NCBI GenBank assembly: GCA_017428215.1
Contig: JAFRRH010000030.1
Location: forward strand, 1-60,768
Direction of reading: 5' to 3'
Source of the DNA: Selenomonadaceae bacterium
Lineage (GTDB): Bacteria; Bacillota; Negativicutes; Selenomonadales; Selenomonadaceae
DNA length: 60,768 nucleotides
A model generated the notes under the pieces. That model did not search any database. It saw only the letters and a list, made by a program, of their open reading frames with translations, and was not told the origin of the DNA. Made by a program: the position numbers and the translations under genes. Positions 1-9,142 of this stretch are shown piece by piece. Within the stretch, counting starts at the first letter, position 1, and the number at the start of each line of letters is the position of its first letter.

Positions 1-371
1 CGGGCGGCAGTCGGCTCGTCTTGCGCAGTGTAAATTTTTTTCAGATCGGCGGCGAAATTTTTGCGCTCCTTAGTTGCAACATACTTAAGCGTATGTATGA
101 GTTGGTGGATAATGCAATGTTGAAATTCAGTCTGAGGAAAGGCAGTCTCGACAGCGTCTTTCAATCCCTTCAGCACAAAGAATTAAAATATGTCCCGCAA
201 ACCACGATTCTTAAGAGAATTCAAAACGCCGAGCCAATATTTCAGGGCTTCTTGAATATCCTGTGCTGTTGAATATCATACTTGCCAACAGTATATGGGG
301 AATTTCACGCTTGCCGTATGTCATTACTATTGCCGACGGCTTTTCATTTTTACAGATTTTTTTCGCACGCC
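1..371 (-). pseudogene. IS256-family transposase remnant (copy A), cut by window start
   Basis: Read on the minus strand this is a decayed mutator-type (IS256) transposase. The N-terminal stretch (KPSAIVMTYGKREIP) is followed by a jump to the middle of the DDE domain (WLGVLNSLKNRG, then LCAEGIERR), so the part between is missing. Frameshifts and stops follow, and the remnant runs off the left window edge. It aligns at DNA level with copy B at 16955-17440, including sequence upstream of the start (GCGTGCGAAAAAA). No functional protein can be made. Element ends were not defined. Confidence 0.7.
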
Positions 372-468
372 CGTGAATTACCAAGAGCATCCACTGAAAC
401 GTGTATATCAGCAGAATTCCCGTCCACATCTGCAAAGCAACTGATAATATCGTCTTGATTCTCTCCAA
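372..468 (-). pseudogene. small membrane-protein gene truncated by IS256 remnant
   Basis: A TTG start at 468 lies a few bases after a GAGGTGAG ribosome site. The product has one hydrophobic segment (TILSVALQMWTGILLIYTF) and then runs without a stop into the IS256 remnant. It lies just downstream of the TraF-like fragment, so it may have belonged to the same conjugative or mobile module. I do not recognise the family; it could also be a chance frame. Confidence 0.35.
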
Positions 469-526
469 TTTCTCACCTCGCCTAAAAATTTTTTCTACCA
501 AGTCAAAATCGGTACCATTCGCGCTT

Positions 527-849
527 TTATTTGGCTTTTGGAATTGCTCCGCTATATCTGCCGTCAAATGAACGCGCACTTGTCGCTATCGGCAACACAT
601 AACCCTTTGGTACTTCAAATTCTCCGCGCAGTTTCGGTAGAACGTTTCCGGCGTTGTCTGTCTCGTACACTTGCCCGATATATTTCCCTTCAATCTCAAA
701 CTTCAACGTATCGGCGTCTATGGAATACTTTTCGCCTTCAGTTGCTCCCACTTTTTTCAAAAAATCTCGTTCGCCATCGCTCAACTCTTCTAAACCGATT
801 TTTGTTGACACACACACACGGCTAAAAAAATTATCACCTTTCTCTTCAA
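527..849 (-). pseudogene. TraF-like S26 signal peptidase fragment, out of frame at an (AC)6 repeat
   Basis: The frame ending at 527 carries C-terminal features of conjugation-type S26 signal peptidases: a Lys-containing LKKVGATEGE segment (position of the catalytic Lys), GNVLPKLRGEFEVPKGY and the SFDGRYSGAIPKAK ending. The upstream part with the catalytic Ser (SMPxG) is absent. A good ribosome site (AAAGGAGG, 858-865) precedes a TTG at 849 that encodes a signal-anchor-like MKRKVIIFLAVCV, but this frame is offset from the peptidase frame across the AC repeat at 808-819. Loss of one repeat unit would join the two frames. Without the Ser region it is probably a pseudogene. Confidence 0.5.
808..819. 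repeat. (AC)6 dinucleotide repeat at the frame break
   Basis: Six AC units lie between the signal-anchor frame starting at TTG 849 (minus strand) and the peptidase-like frame ending at 527. Removing one unit restores a single frame. The tract is short, so this may be decay rather than a switch. Confidence 0.6.
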
Positions 850-910
850 ACGTTCGACCTCCTTTAAAATTTTTTACCTTAGTCTATTCTACTTTCACAC
901 TAATAAAATC

Positions 911-1289
911 TAAGAATGTGTGTTCATAGAAAAAAATACGAAACAGATTTAACGGAAGAGCAATGGGAAGTTATAGAGCCTTTGTTCTTCAATATGAGAA
1001 AGTACAAATGGGAAAAGCGAAATTTATAGTGCACAATGGGTTATTGGGTAGCAGGTTTAGCCACTTTTGCCTATCCGACTTTGAAGAAAATATGTGGTGA
1101 TGGTGGTTATCGCGGCTCCTTTGTCTACGAAGTATGCAAATATTTCGGTTTGAGAGTAGAAAGTTTGCTTGGTTCAATCATTCTCGTCGTCTTTCAAAGG
1201 ATTACGAACTAACCGTTAATTCTGCTCAAAACTTGATTAAGATTTCCCATATTTACACCTTACTTAAGCGGTTATGAACACCGGTTCTA
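911..1289 (+). mobile_element. IS5-like element remnant, internally deleted
   Basis: The ends are inverted repeats: TAAGAATGTGTGTTCATAG on the left and, reversed, TTAGAACCGGTGTTCATAA on the right. Inside, the plus strand encodes the transposase start (LTEEQWEVIEPLFFNMRKYKWEKR), stops, then in other frames the C-terminal part (CADGGYRGSFVYEVCKYFGL). Most of the catalytic domain is missing. The longer remnant at 56591-57129 has the same start and the same type of ends, so both derive from one family. Confidence 0.65.
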
Positions 1290-1311
1290 AAAGTTTAAAA
1301 ATATCCATGAT

Positions 1312-1930
1312 TCACCCCGCTGATTCTTGTTGAAAAAATTTATCGTCCATGCGCAGAAAAATTTTATTTTCCTTCGCGAACCCCTCAAAGCGTTTGAGGT
1401 ACTTTATTGACGCCTCTTTATCGAGTTTGGCGACGTGCTTAACTATAAATTCCGAGATATAAAGTATCGGCGTCATTCTATCGACGTAAGAGCGATATTC
1501 CAACTCCACATGAATAACCGTTTCCGCGAGTTCCGAAATGACAGTGTCGGAAATTGTCGTCACACAAATCATCGGGATTTTTATTTTTGAAAAAATTTTG
1601 CCAGCGAATAAGTTTGCACTGGGAAGCGCGGAAAGGCATAGATAAGCGCGACATCTTTTTCGTGTACTTCGTCGAGAATCAGATTAAAAGACGTGCCGTC
1701 CCAAGAATCAATTTGCACGATGTTGCCGCGAATCTTCGATAAAAAATAAGTCATATATTCCTAGAGAAATGCCGAGCCTTGAAAACCGACGACAAAAATA
1801 TTTCGTGCCGCGTGAATTTGAGTTGTCGCCTTTTGAATCGCAGATACGGAAAGAGTTTTTTCGATTTTGTGCAAAACCTCAATGTGAGCGTGAAAAAAAC
1901 TATCTTTAGGATTTTTTTTGCCACAATTAT
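1312..1930 (-). pseudogene. RpiR/MurR-family regulator, SIS domain, frameshifted
   Basis: On the minus strand, pieces in more than one frame assemble into the second half of an RpiR-type regulator. A linker (VLHKIEKTLSVSAIQKATTQ) is followed by NIFVVGFQGSAFL with a stop, then LSKIRGNIVQIDSWDGTSFN, then after a frameshift ICVTTISDTVISELAETVI, ending at 1312. These match the SIS sugar-phosphate-binding fold. The N-terminal HTH is not seen. The gene is broken by at least one stop and one frameshift. Confidence 0.6.
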
Positions 1931-1978
1931 AACTGAAAAATTTTTCGTTGCAAACGCAAAAATGTTTTTTGTATACAC

Positions 1979-2007
1979 TTGAAATTTTCTGATAAAAGGT
2001 CTATAGT
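1979..2007 (+). promoter_or_regulatory. sigma-A-type promoter for dcu-aspA
   Basis: TTGAAA (1979-1984), a 17-base spacer and TATAGT (2002-2007), about 40 bases upstream of the transporter start codon. Confidence 0.5.
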
Positions 2008-2046
2008 GTTGTCGATAAAAATTTGATTCACAAAGGAGTTGGCTTT

Positions 2047-3372
2047 ATGTTCTGGGCTGAATTGCTGGTTGTGCTGGTGATGTTAATTATCGGCGCACGA
2101 TACGGGGGAATTTTTCTCGGCATGTCAAGTGGTTTCGCCATTGCAATTTTAGTTTTTGGTTTCGGACTCGCGCCGGGCAATCCTGCTATCGATGTCATTA
2201 TGATTATTATGACGGTCGTCGTTATCGCGGCGACTTTGCAGGCGTCGGGCGGCATGGATTATCTTATTCAAATCGCCGTCAAACTTTTGCGCAAAAATCC
2301 GAACCGTATCAGCTATTATGCTCCGATTATCAGCTGGGTTTTTACTTTTATGTGCGGCACTGGTAATATTTCGTTTGGTATCTTGCCTGTTATCGCTGAA
2401 GTTGCTCGCGAGGCGGGTGTTCGTCCTGAACGTCCAATTTCAATGTCGGTTATTGCCTCTCAACAAGCGATAACTGCCTGTCCGATTTCCGCCGCAACTG
2501 TTGCACTTGTTGGATTGTTATCTCCTGCCGGCGTCACGCTGATTGATATTTTAATCGTATGTATTCCGTCAACTTTAATCGGCGTCGTGTGCGGCTCATT
2601 GTGGGCGGCTCGTATGGGTAAAGATTTAACCGTTGACGAAGAATATCTCGAACGTGTCAAACGCGGCGAGGCGGCTCCGATTAATGAGAAAGCTAAAATC
2701 GCTGAAGCTAAAGAATTTTCCGCCTCGACTAAACGCGCTGTCTGGATTTATCTTTTGGCAACGGTTATCGTCGTTATCTTCGGCATTTTCCCTGAACTTC
2801 GTCCGTCGGCTGAAATGGGCGGCAAAATGGTTTCCTTTACAATGACCATGTGCATTGAAATGGTTATGATGGCGATGGCTGGCATTATGATTATCGCTTG
2901 CGGCGTCAAAGTCAATTCTATTATCGAACAATCCGTTTTTCGCAACGGCTTAATGGGCGTCTACTGTATTTTCGGCTTAACATGGGCGGGCGACACTTTA
3001 ACTCGTAACAATATCGACTTTATCAAATCCGGTGCGGCTGATTTAATCGCGACTTATCCTTGGGTCTTCGCGATAATTTTATTCCTGCTAAGTGCTGTTA
3101 TTTTAAGTCAGGCGGGAACGATTGGTGCGTTGGCTCCGCTCGGAATTACTCTCGGAATCACGCCGCCCAATATGATTGGTATGTTCCCTGCAGTTAACGG
3201 TTACTTCCTTGTACCGATTTACGCAACTATTCTTGCTGGTATCGCCTTTGACCGCACGGGCACGACGCGCATTGGCAAATTCGTTTTCAATCACAGTTTC
3301 CAAATTCCTGGCTTGATTACCTGTATTGTCAGTGTCGGCGTCGGCATGGCTCTTGCAAATGTTATAATTTAA
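2047..3372 (+). CDS. anaerobic C4-dicarboxylate transporter, DcuA/DcuB family
   Basis: Polytopic inner-membrane protein of 441 residues, the usual Dcu length. Family features seen: GARYGGIFLG near the N terminus, VIAATLQASGGMDYLIQIA, RKNPNRISYYAP, GILPVIAEVAREAGVRPERP and VIASQQAITACPISAATVAL. Dcu proteins exchange fumarate, malate or aspartate for succinate in anaerobic respiration. ATG 2047 was chosen over the upstream TTG 2023 because AAAGGAGT ends a few bases before it. Aspartase follows 37 bases downstream, so the pair probably takes up aspartate, makes fumarate and exports succinate. DcuA and DcuB cannot be told apart by reading. Confidence 0.93.
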   Translation: MFWAELLVVLVMLIIGARYGGIFLGMSSGFAIAILVFGFGLAPGNPAIDVIMIIMTVVVIAATLQASGGMDYLIQIAVKLLRKNPNRISYYAPIISWVFTFMCGTGNISFGILPVIAEVAREAGVRPERPISMSVIASQQAITACPISAATVALVGLLSPAGVTLIDILIVCIPSTLIGVVCGSLWAARMGKDLTVDEEYLERVKRGEAAPINEKAKIAEAKEFSASTKRAVWIYLLATVIVVIFGIFPELRPSAEMGGKMVSFTMTMCIEMVMMAMAGIMIIACGVKVNSIIEQSVFRNGLMGVYCIFGLTWAGDTLTRNNIDFIKSGAADLIATYPWVFAIILFLLSAVILSQAGTIGALAPLGITLGITPPNMIGMFPAVNGYFLVPIYATILAGIAFDRTGTTRIGKFVFNHSFQIPGLITCIVSVGVGMALANVII

Positions 3373-3409
3373 ACACGGCAGTAAAAAAATTTATATAGAA
3401 GGTGCTAAC

Positions 3410-4798
3410 ATGAGAAAGGAACACGATTTTTTAGGAGAGATTGAAGTCCCCGACGAGGCGTATTATGGCGTCCAAACTATGCGGGCTATCGAAAACTTCA
3501 CAATCACCGGTCGCAGGCTTGACGAAGATTTTATCAAGTCCCTCGCTAAAGTTAAGAAGGCGGCGGCTCAAGCTAACATGGAAACCGGTCGTCTCGATAA
3601 GAAAATTGGTAATGCAATCGTTCAGGCGGCGGAAGAAATTATCGACGGACAATTTATCGACCAATTCCCCGTTGACCCGATTCAAGGCGGCGCGGGCACG
3701 TCCATTAACATGAACATGAACGAAGTCCTTTGCAACCGCGCTCTGGAGATTATCGGCGAGGCTAAAGGTCGTTATGACATTATCAGCCCCAACAATCACG
3801 CTAACATGGCGCAATCCACTAACGACAGTTTGCCGACCGCTATTAAAGTTTGCTTGACTTACAAAAGCCACAACGTAACCGACGCGCTCGATTATCTTGC
3901 AACCGCCCTTGAGCAAAAAGCTGAAGAGTACAAAGATATTCTTAAAATGGGACGCACACACTTACAAGACGCCGTTCCGATTACGCTTGGTCAAGAAATG
4001 GGCTCCTACGCCTCCGCCGTTCGTCGCAGTATCCGCCGTATTGAGTGGGCGATTGACAGTATTCGCTTGATTAACATGGGCGGCACCGCCGTTGGTACCG
4101 GTTTGAACGCTGAACCGAGATATATTAAAATCGTCGCCCGCAAACTTCGCGAAATTACCGGTGAAAACTTTGAGACTTCCACAAACATTATCGACGCTAC
4201 CAATAACACCGACGGCTTTGTTGACGTGTCCAGCGCGTTAAAAAATACTGCGCTCGTGTTAATTAAAATGGCGAACGACTTCCGCTTAATGGCGTCAGGT
4301 CCTCGTTGCGGGCTTAATGAAATTTTCTTGCCGAAACGTCAGCCTGGCTCGTCGATTATGCCCGGTAAAGTCAATCCGGTTATCGCTGAAGTCATGGATC
4401 AGGCGTGCTATCAAGTTATCGGCAACGATTTAGCTGTAACTTTGGGCGTCGAGAACGGGCAATTCGAGTTAAACGTCATGGAACCGATTATGGCGTACAA
4501 TCTCTGTAGCTCTATGAATTATCTTGCCAATGCCTCGCGTACTTTCGTTGATAAATTGTTGACGGGTCTTGAACCGAACCGCGAGCAATGTCAGCAGTGG
4601 TTGGACAGTTCAGTCGGCGTCGTGACTGCGCTGTTGCCGCATTTAGGTTACGAGCAATGCTCCATGCTTGCGAAAGAAGCTTACAATACTCGCCGCCCGA
4701 TTCGCGAAATTATTTTGGAAAAGGGCATTTTGACCGAAGAACAGCTTAAAATTTACATGTCGCCTGAAAAAATGACGCGCCCCGGCATAACCAACTAA
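3410..4798 (+). CDS. aspA: aspartate ammonia-lyase (aspartase)
   Basis: Cytosolic enzyme converting L-aspartate to fumarate and ammonia; 462 residues, typical for the fumarase/aspartase superfamily. The N terminus (EHDFLGEIEVPDEAYYGVQT) is aspartase-like rather than FumC-like. Catalytic landmarks are GGAGTSINMNMNEV, NHANMAQSTNDS, GRTHLQDAVP and the signature loop GSSIMPGKVNPV. An AGAAGGTG ribosome site precedes ATG 3410. It shares the promoter with the upstream Dcu transporter and ends before a strong terminator. FumC is the alternative, judged unlikely. Confidence 0.93.
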   Translation: MRKEHDFLGEIEVPDEAYYGVQTMRAIENFTITGRRLDEDFIKSLAKVKKAAAQANMETGRLDKKIGNAIVQAAEEIIDGQFIDQFPVDPIQGGAGTSINMNMNEVLCNRALEIIGEAKGRYDIISPNNHANMAQSTNDSLPTAIKVCLTYKSHNVTDALDYLATALEQKAEEYKDILKMGRTHLQDAVPITLGQEMGSYASAVRRSIRRIEWAIDSIRLINMGGTAVGTGLNAEPRYIKIVARKLREITGENFETSTNIIDATNNTDGFVDVSSALKNTALVLIKMANDFRLMASGPRCGLNEIFLPKRQPGSSIMPGKVNPVIAEVMDQACYQVIGNDLAVTLGVENGQFELNVMEPIMAYNLCSSMNYLANASRTFVDKLLTGLEPNREQCQQWLDSSVGVVTALLPHLGYEQCSMLAKEAYNTRRPIREIILEKGILTEEQLKIYMSPEKMTRPGITN

Positions 4799-4821
4799 AA
4801 AATTTACCGTAAAAAATTTAA

Positions 4822-4854
4822 CCCGCAGACGATTTTTATCTGCGGGATTTTTTT
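4822..4854. terminator. rho-independent terminator between convergent genes
   Basis: CCCGCAGA (4822-4829) pairs with TCTGCGGG (4839-4846), followed by a T run. It lies between aspA and the convergent SpoIID gene; the A-rich left flank means it may work in both directions. Confidence 0.8.
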
Positions 4855-4865
4855 ATTTAAATTCA

Positions 4866-5972
4866 TCAGTAAAGTTTTTTGAGTTTTGCACCGCTATAAT
4901 AATGCGCCAAAATTTTTTCGTAAGACCAGCCATTTCCGGCGTAATCGCGTGCGCCAACTTGCGACATACCGACGCCGTGCCCGCTACCGTAGCCCGTGAA
5001 AATTATTTCGTCGCCTTCAAGCTTCATATCAAAGAGCGTGCTAGGCAAGGAAAATTTTCTGCGTAAATCATTGCCAGTAATCGTCAACGTTTTTTTTGTG
5101 CCGACAATCTGCGCGGACTTCACGCGCCCTGAAGAAGTTCTATCGTTTGCACTTTTGCCGATTGTCAGCTTGCTTAACTTAACAGATTTCACGTTGCCGA
5201 AATTTTCGCCGAATCGAGAGGAAAAATCTTTGGTAGTAACTTTAATACTCCACGGCTTAGCCAGCTGAACAATTTCACGCACGGCGACAAGATACGGCGT
5301 GGCAGTCCCCCAAACTTCGCTTACGTTTTCGGTCATGCCACCGCTATCCGCATGAAAATTCGTGTCGATAAGTTTTTCCTTGTAAACCAAAACTTCGCCG
5401 CGTGTCTCGTCAACAGCCCTGTTAATCGAATCAAAATTTGTGACGCCGATATAAACTTGACAATGCGTCGAGCTACAAAGGTCGTAACCTTCCTTAACGT
5501 GCCGCCCGCGATTTTTCAGCGCGAATGAACGAGCCGCCACCGCTTGAGCTTTAAGAGCCTCCAAAGGGTATGACGGCGACATTTCTTTAGACACTACGCC
5601 GCGCAGATATTCTTCCAACGGCACGAGATTTATCACGGTCAGAGAATCTTTTTCCTTGTTAACCGTTATACCGCCGTAATATTCTTTACCGTCAACAGTC
5701 GTGTGCAAATCGTTAAGTGAAATTTTTTCGGGGCGAATTTCAATCGCGTTAATTTTTAAGTGTTCAAAGTCGACAATTAAACTTCCGCCGGCGGGAATTT
5801 TCTGCTCGATACTACCTTTAGCGGCGTTAATCATAAGGCACGGCGCAGAAACTTGCAAAGTAACTTGTTTGACGCCGCTCATCAGCCCGACGCGCAATTC
5901 AGGCGACCAAGTTCCTGCCTCTGCTCGGCTCATCAGCAAAAAAATTATCAGTACAAAAACTTTTTTTAACAT
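4866..5972 (-). CDS. SpoIID/LytB-domain exported protein
   Basis: 368 residues with a signal peptide (MLKKVFVLIIFLLMSRAEA). The SpoIID/LytB domain shows LVPLEEYLRGVVSKEMSPSY, LKAQAVAARSFALKN, a CSSTHCQVY segment, FHADSGGMTENVSEVWG and a C-terminal GYGSGHGVGMSQVGARDYA. Related SpoIID proteins are lytic transglycosylases acting on denuded peptidoglycan; LytB enhances amidases. Start ATG 5972 comes one base after the stop of the upstream gene, with AAAGGA before it, so the two are translationally coupled. Nothing shows that this organism sporulates; the gene may serve general wall remodelling. Confidence 0.85.
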   Translation of the reverse strand: MLKKVFVLIIFLLMSRAEAGTWSPELRVGLMSGVKQVTLQVSAPCLMINAAKGSIEQKIPAGGSLIVDFEHLKINAIEIRPEKISLNDLHTTVDGKEYYGGITVNKEKDSLTVINLVPLEEYLRGVVSKEMSPSYPLEALKAQAVAARSFALKNRGRHVKEGYDLCSSTHCQVYIGVTNFDSINRAVDETRGEVLVYKEKLIDTNFHADSGGMTENVSEVWGTATPYLVAVREIVQLAKPWSIKVTTKDFSSRFGENFGNVKSVKLSKLTIGKSANDRTSSGRVKSAQIVGTKKTLTITGNDLRRKFSLPSTLFDMKLEGDEIIFTGYGSGHGVGMSQVGARDYAGNGWSYEKILAHYYSGAKLKKLY

Positions 5973-5973
5973 G

Positions 5974-7593
5974 TCAATCCTTTCTCGGCGGAATAAAAAT
6001 TCTGCAACGAATAACTTTGTAACCTTCAACGTGCTCGCTTTCGTAAATCACGCGGAAATTTTTATCGTCTGACAGCTGACTAAACAGAAACGCGGAATCG
6101 TTAGTTAAAATTATGTGCGTGAAGTCGTAGCGATTGAAAAAATCTTTGTAATAAATTTTGCCGTTCATGAAGTCACAGTATTCCTCGAAAATATTTTTCT
6201 GCCCGTTGTTAGCAGGAAGAAAAACTTCCGAACGTGAATCAATATAATATTTTATCCCGAAACTGCCAGCCAGTCCTCCTGCACCTTGATTGACGTAAAG
6301 CGAAATATTTTCGGGGCATTCGGTGCGGAGCAAAAACTTTATCGCGTTCGTATAAGTTTCGTTGGGCTTTGTTTTATCTGTGTTAAGCGAGGCGATAAAT
6401 ATTGCGCTGGTAATAAAAAAAGTAATGAGCAACAACAAATTTTTTTTCGGAAGTATATCTGGGTGAAGGATACGCCCCTCGACTTTTAATACAAGCACAA
6501 TATACATCACAAAGAGCAACATAATAAAGAATAAAACTTTGAGTAGCAAGGAGGCTGTTTCAAGTTGCCATTGGATAAACGGTACAATCATAACCATATT
6601 AGCGGCGATGAGTAGGAAACATAAAATCGTCATAGGCATACGCTTAAATTTAAATTTTTCCCAGCTGAAATCATGCCATATGTAAGCCAGCGGGAATGTT
6701 GCCAGGAAGTAAAACAAAATTACGTTGCGCCCGTGCATTATCGCCATAAAAGTTATTCCGCCGCACAGGAAAATATATCGCCACGGGACTTTAAATCGCG
6801 CTAGCGAAAAAATCAGGAACGCTTCAAATATGTAAAAGCAAAGTCCTCTTACATTGTGTGCACTCGGCGTTAACATTTCGGCAACACTAGAGTTAATTTG
6901 CTCAATGCCATAGGAACGGAAAACGTAAGTCATTGCGTCGACGCCATAAGGATTTATCATTCCGCAAAGAGCAATCCCAACCATTGCTTCGAGTAAAAAT
7001 TTAATGTGGCGAAAGTTTTTCACGAACAGAAACGGCAAGCATACGACTAACGACATAAGCCAAACTGCCGCGTGCAAATTCACCAGCGCGATACTAAAGA
7101 GTGGCAACGGGATTAAAAATTTTGCGTCTTCAGTGCGTGTGAATTTTTCCAATAAAAAAACTTCGATTAACAGTAGCAACGTCGAAAAAATATGTGGACG
7201 TGGAACAATACCTGGCGCAATTAATAATCCGACGATGAAACTAAGCGTGAACGACAAAATTTTATTACCACCGCTGACGAACAGACACAGCCGCCAATAA
7301 ATTAAAACCAAAGCCGCGCCGCAAACTCCGTCGACGATTAAAAGTCCGTCTAAGCCAAAATTTTTATACGCTTCCCAAAATATAACGCCGCTAAGCCACT
7401 GTTGCGCAACGAGCTGTAAATTTTCGTGAACCGTAAACGGGTCAACATGTGGAAAGCCATGCTCCAAGACGTATTGCCCTATGTTCATGACAAAACGTGT
7501 ATCTGCCGCTTCGACAAATGTGAAAAACGGTTGCCAATATGCCACGCTTACCGACAAAAAAATTATTTGGATAAGCGGAAGAAATCTATTCAT
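5974..7593 (-). CDS. multi-pass membrane protein, GT-C glycosyltransferase-like
   Basis: About 539 residues with roughly ten hydrophobic segments over residues 1-430 and a C-terminal extracytoplasmic portion. The first loop (AADTRFVMNIGQYVLEHGFP, then DPFT and QQWLSG) has the acidic and aromatic pattern common in GT-C-type lipid-linked sugar transferases, but I cannot assign a substrate. ATG 7593 was chosen because upstream in-frame starts lie deep in the preceding gene; the overlap with that gene is 8 bases, and the downstream SpoIID gene begins one base after this stop. A role in envelope glycan assembly is inferred from the neighbours. Confidence 0.6.
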   Translation of the reverse strand: MNRFLPLIQIIFLSVSVAYWQPFFTFVEAADTRFVMNIGQYVLEHGFPHVDPFTVHENLQLVAQQWLSGVIFWEAYKNFGLDGLLIVDGVCGAALVLIYWRLCLFVSGGNKILSFTLSFIVGLLIAPGIVPRPHIFSTLLLLIEVFLLEKFTRTEDAKFLIPLPLFSIALVNLHAAVWLMSLVVCLPFLFVKNFRHIKFLLEAMVGIALCGMINPYGVDAMTYVFRSYGIEQINSSVAEMLTPSAHNVRGLCFYIFEAFLIFSLARFKVPWRYIFLCGGITFMAIMHGRNVILFYFLATFPLAYIWHDFSWEKFKFKRMPMTILCFLLIAANMVMIVPFIQWQLETASLLLKVLFFIMLLFVMYIVLVLKVEGRILHPDILPKKNLLLLITFFITSAIFIASLNTDKTKPNETYTNAIKFLLRTECPENISLYVNQGAGGLAGSFGIKYYIDSRSEVFLPANNGQKNIFEEYCDFMNGKIYYKDFFNRYDFTHIILTNDSAFLFSQLSDDKNFRVIYESEHVEGYKVIRCRIFIPPRKD

Positions 7594-9142
7594 TGCCCTT
7601 GCCCTCATGATAAGTTTTTTCGGCGTTAATGTTCCAGATATTAGACTTTGGAAATTTGCCGGCAATGGCGCAGACCGCCGCAATCGCCGTTAACATGCTG
7701 TGATCCATATTATTATAGCGGTGTTGTCCGTTGCGCCCAATGCAGTAGAGATTTTGAATTTCGTCAAGTGCGCCGCGCAGTTCGGAAATATTTTCGTAGG
7801 TGTCAAAGTAAGCGGGATAAGCTTTTGGGACTTTGACACGCACGCCAAATTGAACGCTTGCCGAGTCGATAATATCAATCGAGGCAAGTTCTTCCGCCGC
7901 AAATTTTATAAAGTCGTCGTCGCTCATCTGCCAAAGTTCGTCGCCTTCGTTGCAAAAATATTCCAAGCCGAGCCACACGGAATTTTCCGGATTAGCAACC
8001 ATGTAAGGCGACCAGTTGTTAAAAATTTGCAGACGACCGAGTTTAACTGACGGCTCTTGAATGTAAATCCAACAGTCGGGAACAATATCGCCGAGAGTTT
8101 TAATCTTCGTGGAATTTTTAAGCAGAAGTTTATCGACGAGCAAGCCAACAGTTATAAAATCGCGATAGGGCAAGCCGCGAGCAATCTGAAGTTGTCGAAG
8201 ATTTAATCCGTCGTCGAGAGCTTTGGCGAGTTCGGAAAGCGGCATACTTGACAGAAAATAATTAGCGGGAAAAGTCAACATACCTGCAGGCGATTCGACA
8301 CGCGCAAATTTTATAACATTATTCACGACGTGAAAATTTTTAACATTGGAAGCGGTAAGAACTTCGCCGCCGAGTTTTTTTATGTCGTCGGCAAATTTTT
8401 CCCACAACTGACCGGGACCGAATTTGGGATAAAAAAATCTTTCAATCAGCGAAGTTTCACCTGCGCCCTTGCTTGAACCAAAAGTTTTCTTGAAAAAATC
8501 CAAAATGGTTTTGCCGAGCGAAAGTCCTTTGATTCGTTGTGCGCCCCAATCCGCGCCGATTTCTTGCGGCGTCCGCCCCCAAACTTTTGTCGTATAGTCG
8601 CGGAAAAAAGTTTCGTAAAGCTTTTGTCCGAAACGATTAATCATAAAATCTTCCAAAGTTTTTTCTTCGCGTTGACTGAACTTTGTCTTTAAAAAACTTG
8701 TACCGATTGAAAACATTTCAACCAAGCCGAGATTTTTAATCGTCTCCAAGCTCAACGAAATCGGGTAGGAAAAAAATTTCCTGTGGTAAAAAATTCTGGA
8801 CACGCGCCGACGATTAAGAAAAACTTCGTCGACTTCTTCGGGATTTGCGCCGCCTTCCGTCAAAACAGATTCGCGCCCTAAAATTTTATCGTCGAGTGCG
8901 GGTGCACCCTGCGCGGGCAAAATTTCATTCCACAGCTTGAGAACTTCTGGGTTCTTAGTAAAAAATCTGTGCCCGCCAATGTCCATGCGGTTACCGTTGA
9001 AATTCATCGTACGCGAAATGCCGCCAACAAAATTTTCCTTCTCCAAAACAATCGGTCGTATGTCGGTGAATTTCAAAAGATAATAAGCGGCAGTCAAGCC
9101 AGCAGGTCCCGCGCCGATTATTATTGCGTTTTTTTTATGCAA
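7586..9142 (-). CDS. FAD-dependent amine oxidase/UDP-galactopyranose-mutase-like protein
   Basis: 518 residues starting with the dinucleotide-binding motif (AIIIGAGPAGLTAAYYLL), an acidic strand end (IVLEKE), GGISRT and DIGGHRFFTKNPEVL. The C terminus has the second FAD contact (LYCIGRNGQHRYNNMDHSM). This is the NAD(P)/FAD protoporphyrinogen-oxidase/UGM-like fold often found in polysaccharide gene sets. TTG 9142 follows AGGAGG at good spacing and overlaps the upstream stop by 8 bases. Substrate is not readable; a role in nucleotide-sugar or lipid-glycan synthesis is inferred from the adjacent GT-C-like protein. Confidence 0.75.
   Translation of the reverse strand: MHKKNAIIIGAGPAGLTAAYYLLKFTDIRPIVLEKENFVGGISRTMNFNGNRMDIGGHRFFTKNPEVLKLWNEILPAQGAPALDDKILGRESVLTEGGANPEEVDEVFLNRRRVSRIFYHRKFFSYPISLSLETIKNLGLVEMFSIGTSFLKTKFSQREEKTLEDFMINRFGQKLYETFFRDYTTKVWGRTPQEIGADWGAQRIKGLSLGKTILDFFKKTFGSSKGAGETSLIERFFYPKFGPGQLWEKFADDIKKLGGEVLTASNVKNFHVVNNVIKFARVESPAGMLTFPANYFLSSMPLSELAKALDDGLNLRQLQIARGLPYRDFITVGLLVDKLLLKNSTKIKTLGDIVPDCWIYIQEPSVKLGRLQIFNNWSPYMVANPENSVWLGLEYFCNEGDELWQMSDDDFIKFAAEELASIDIIDSASVQFGVRVKVPKAYPAYFDTYENISELRGALDEIQNLYCIGRNGQHRYNNMDHSMLTAIAAVCAIAGKFPKSNIWNINAEKTYHEGKGNE

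Noticed and set aside
1554..1982. Short plus-strand frames opposite the RpiR remnant
   Set aside because: The minus strand gives recognisable SIS-domain segments; the plus-strand frames are mirrors.
3410..4798. Class II fumarase (FumC) instead of aspartase
   Set aside because: The N terminus and the adjacent Dcu transporter fit aspartase; the shared GSSIMPGKVNP loop does not discriminate by itself.
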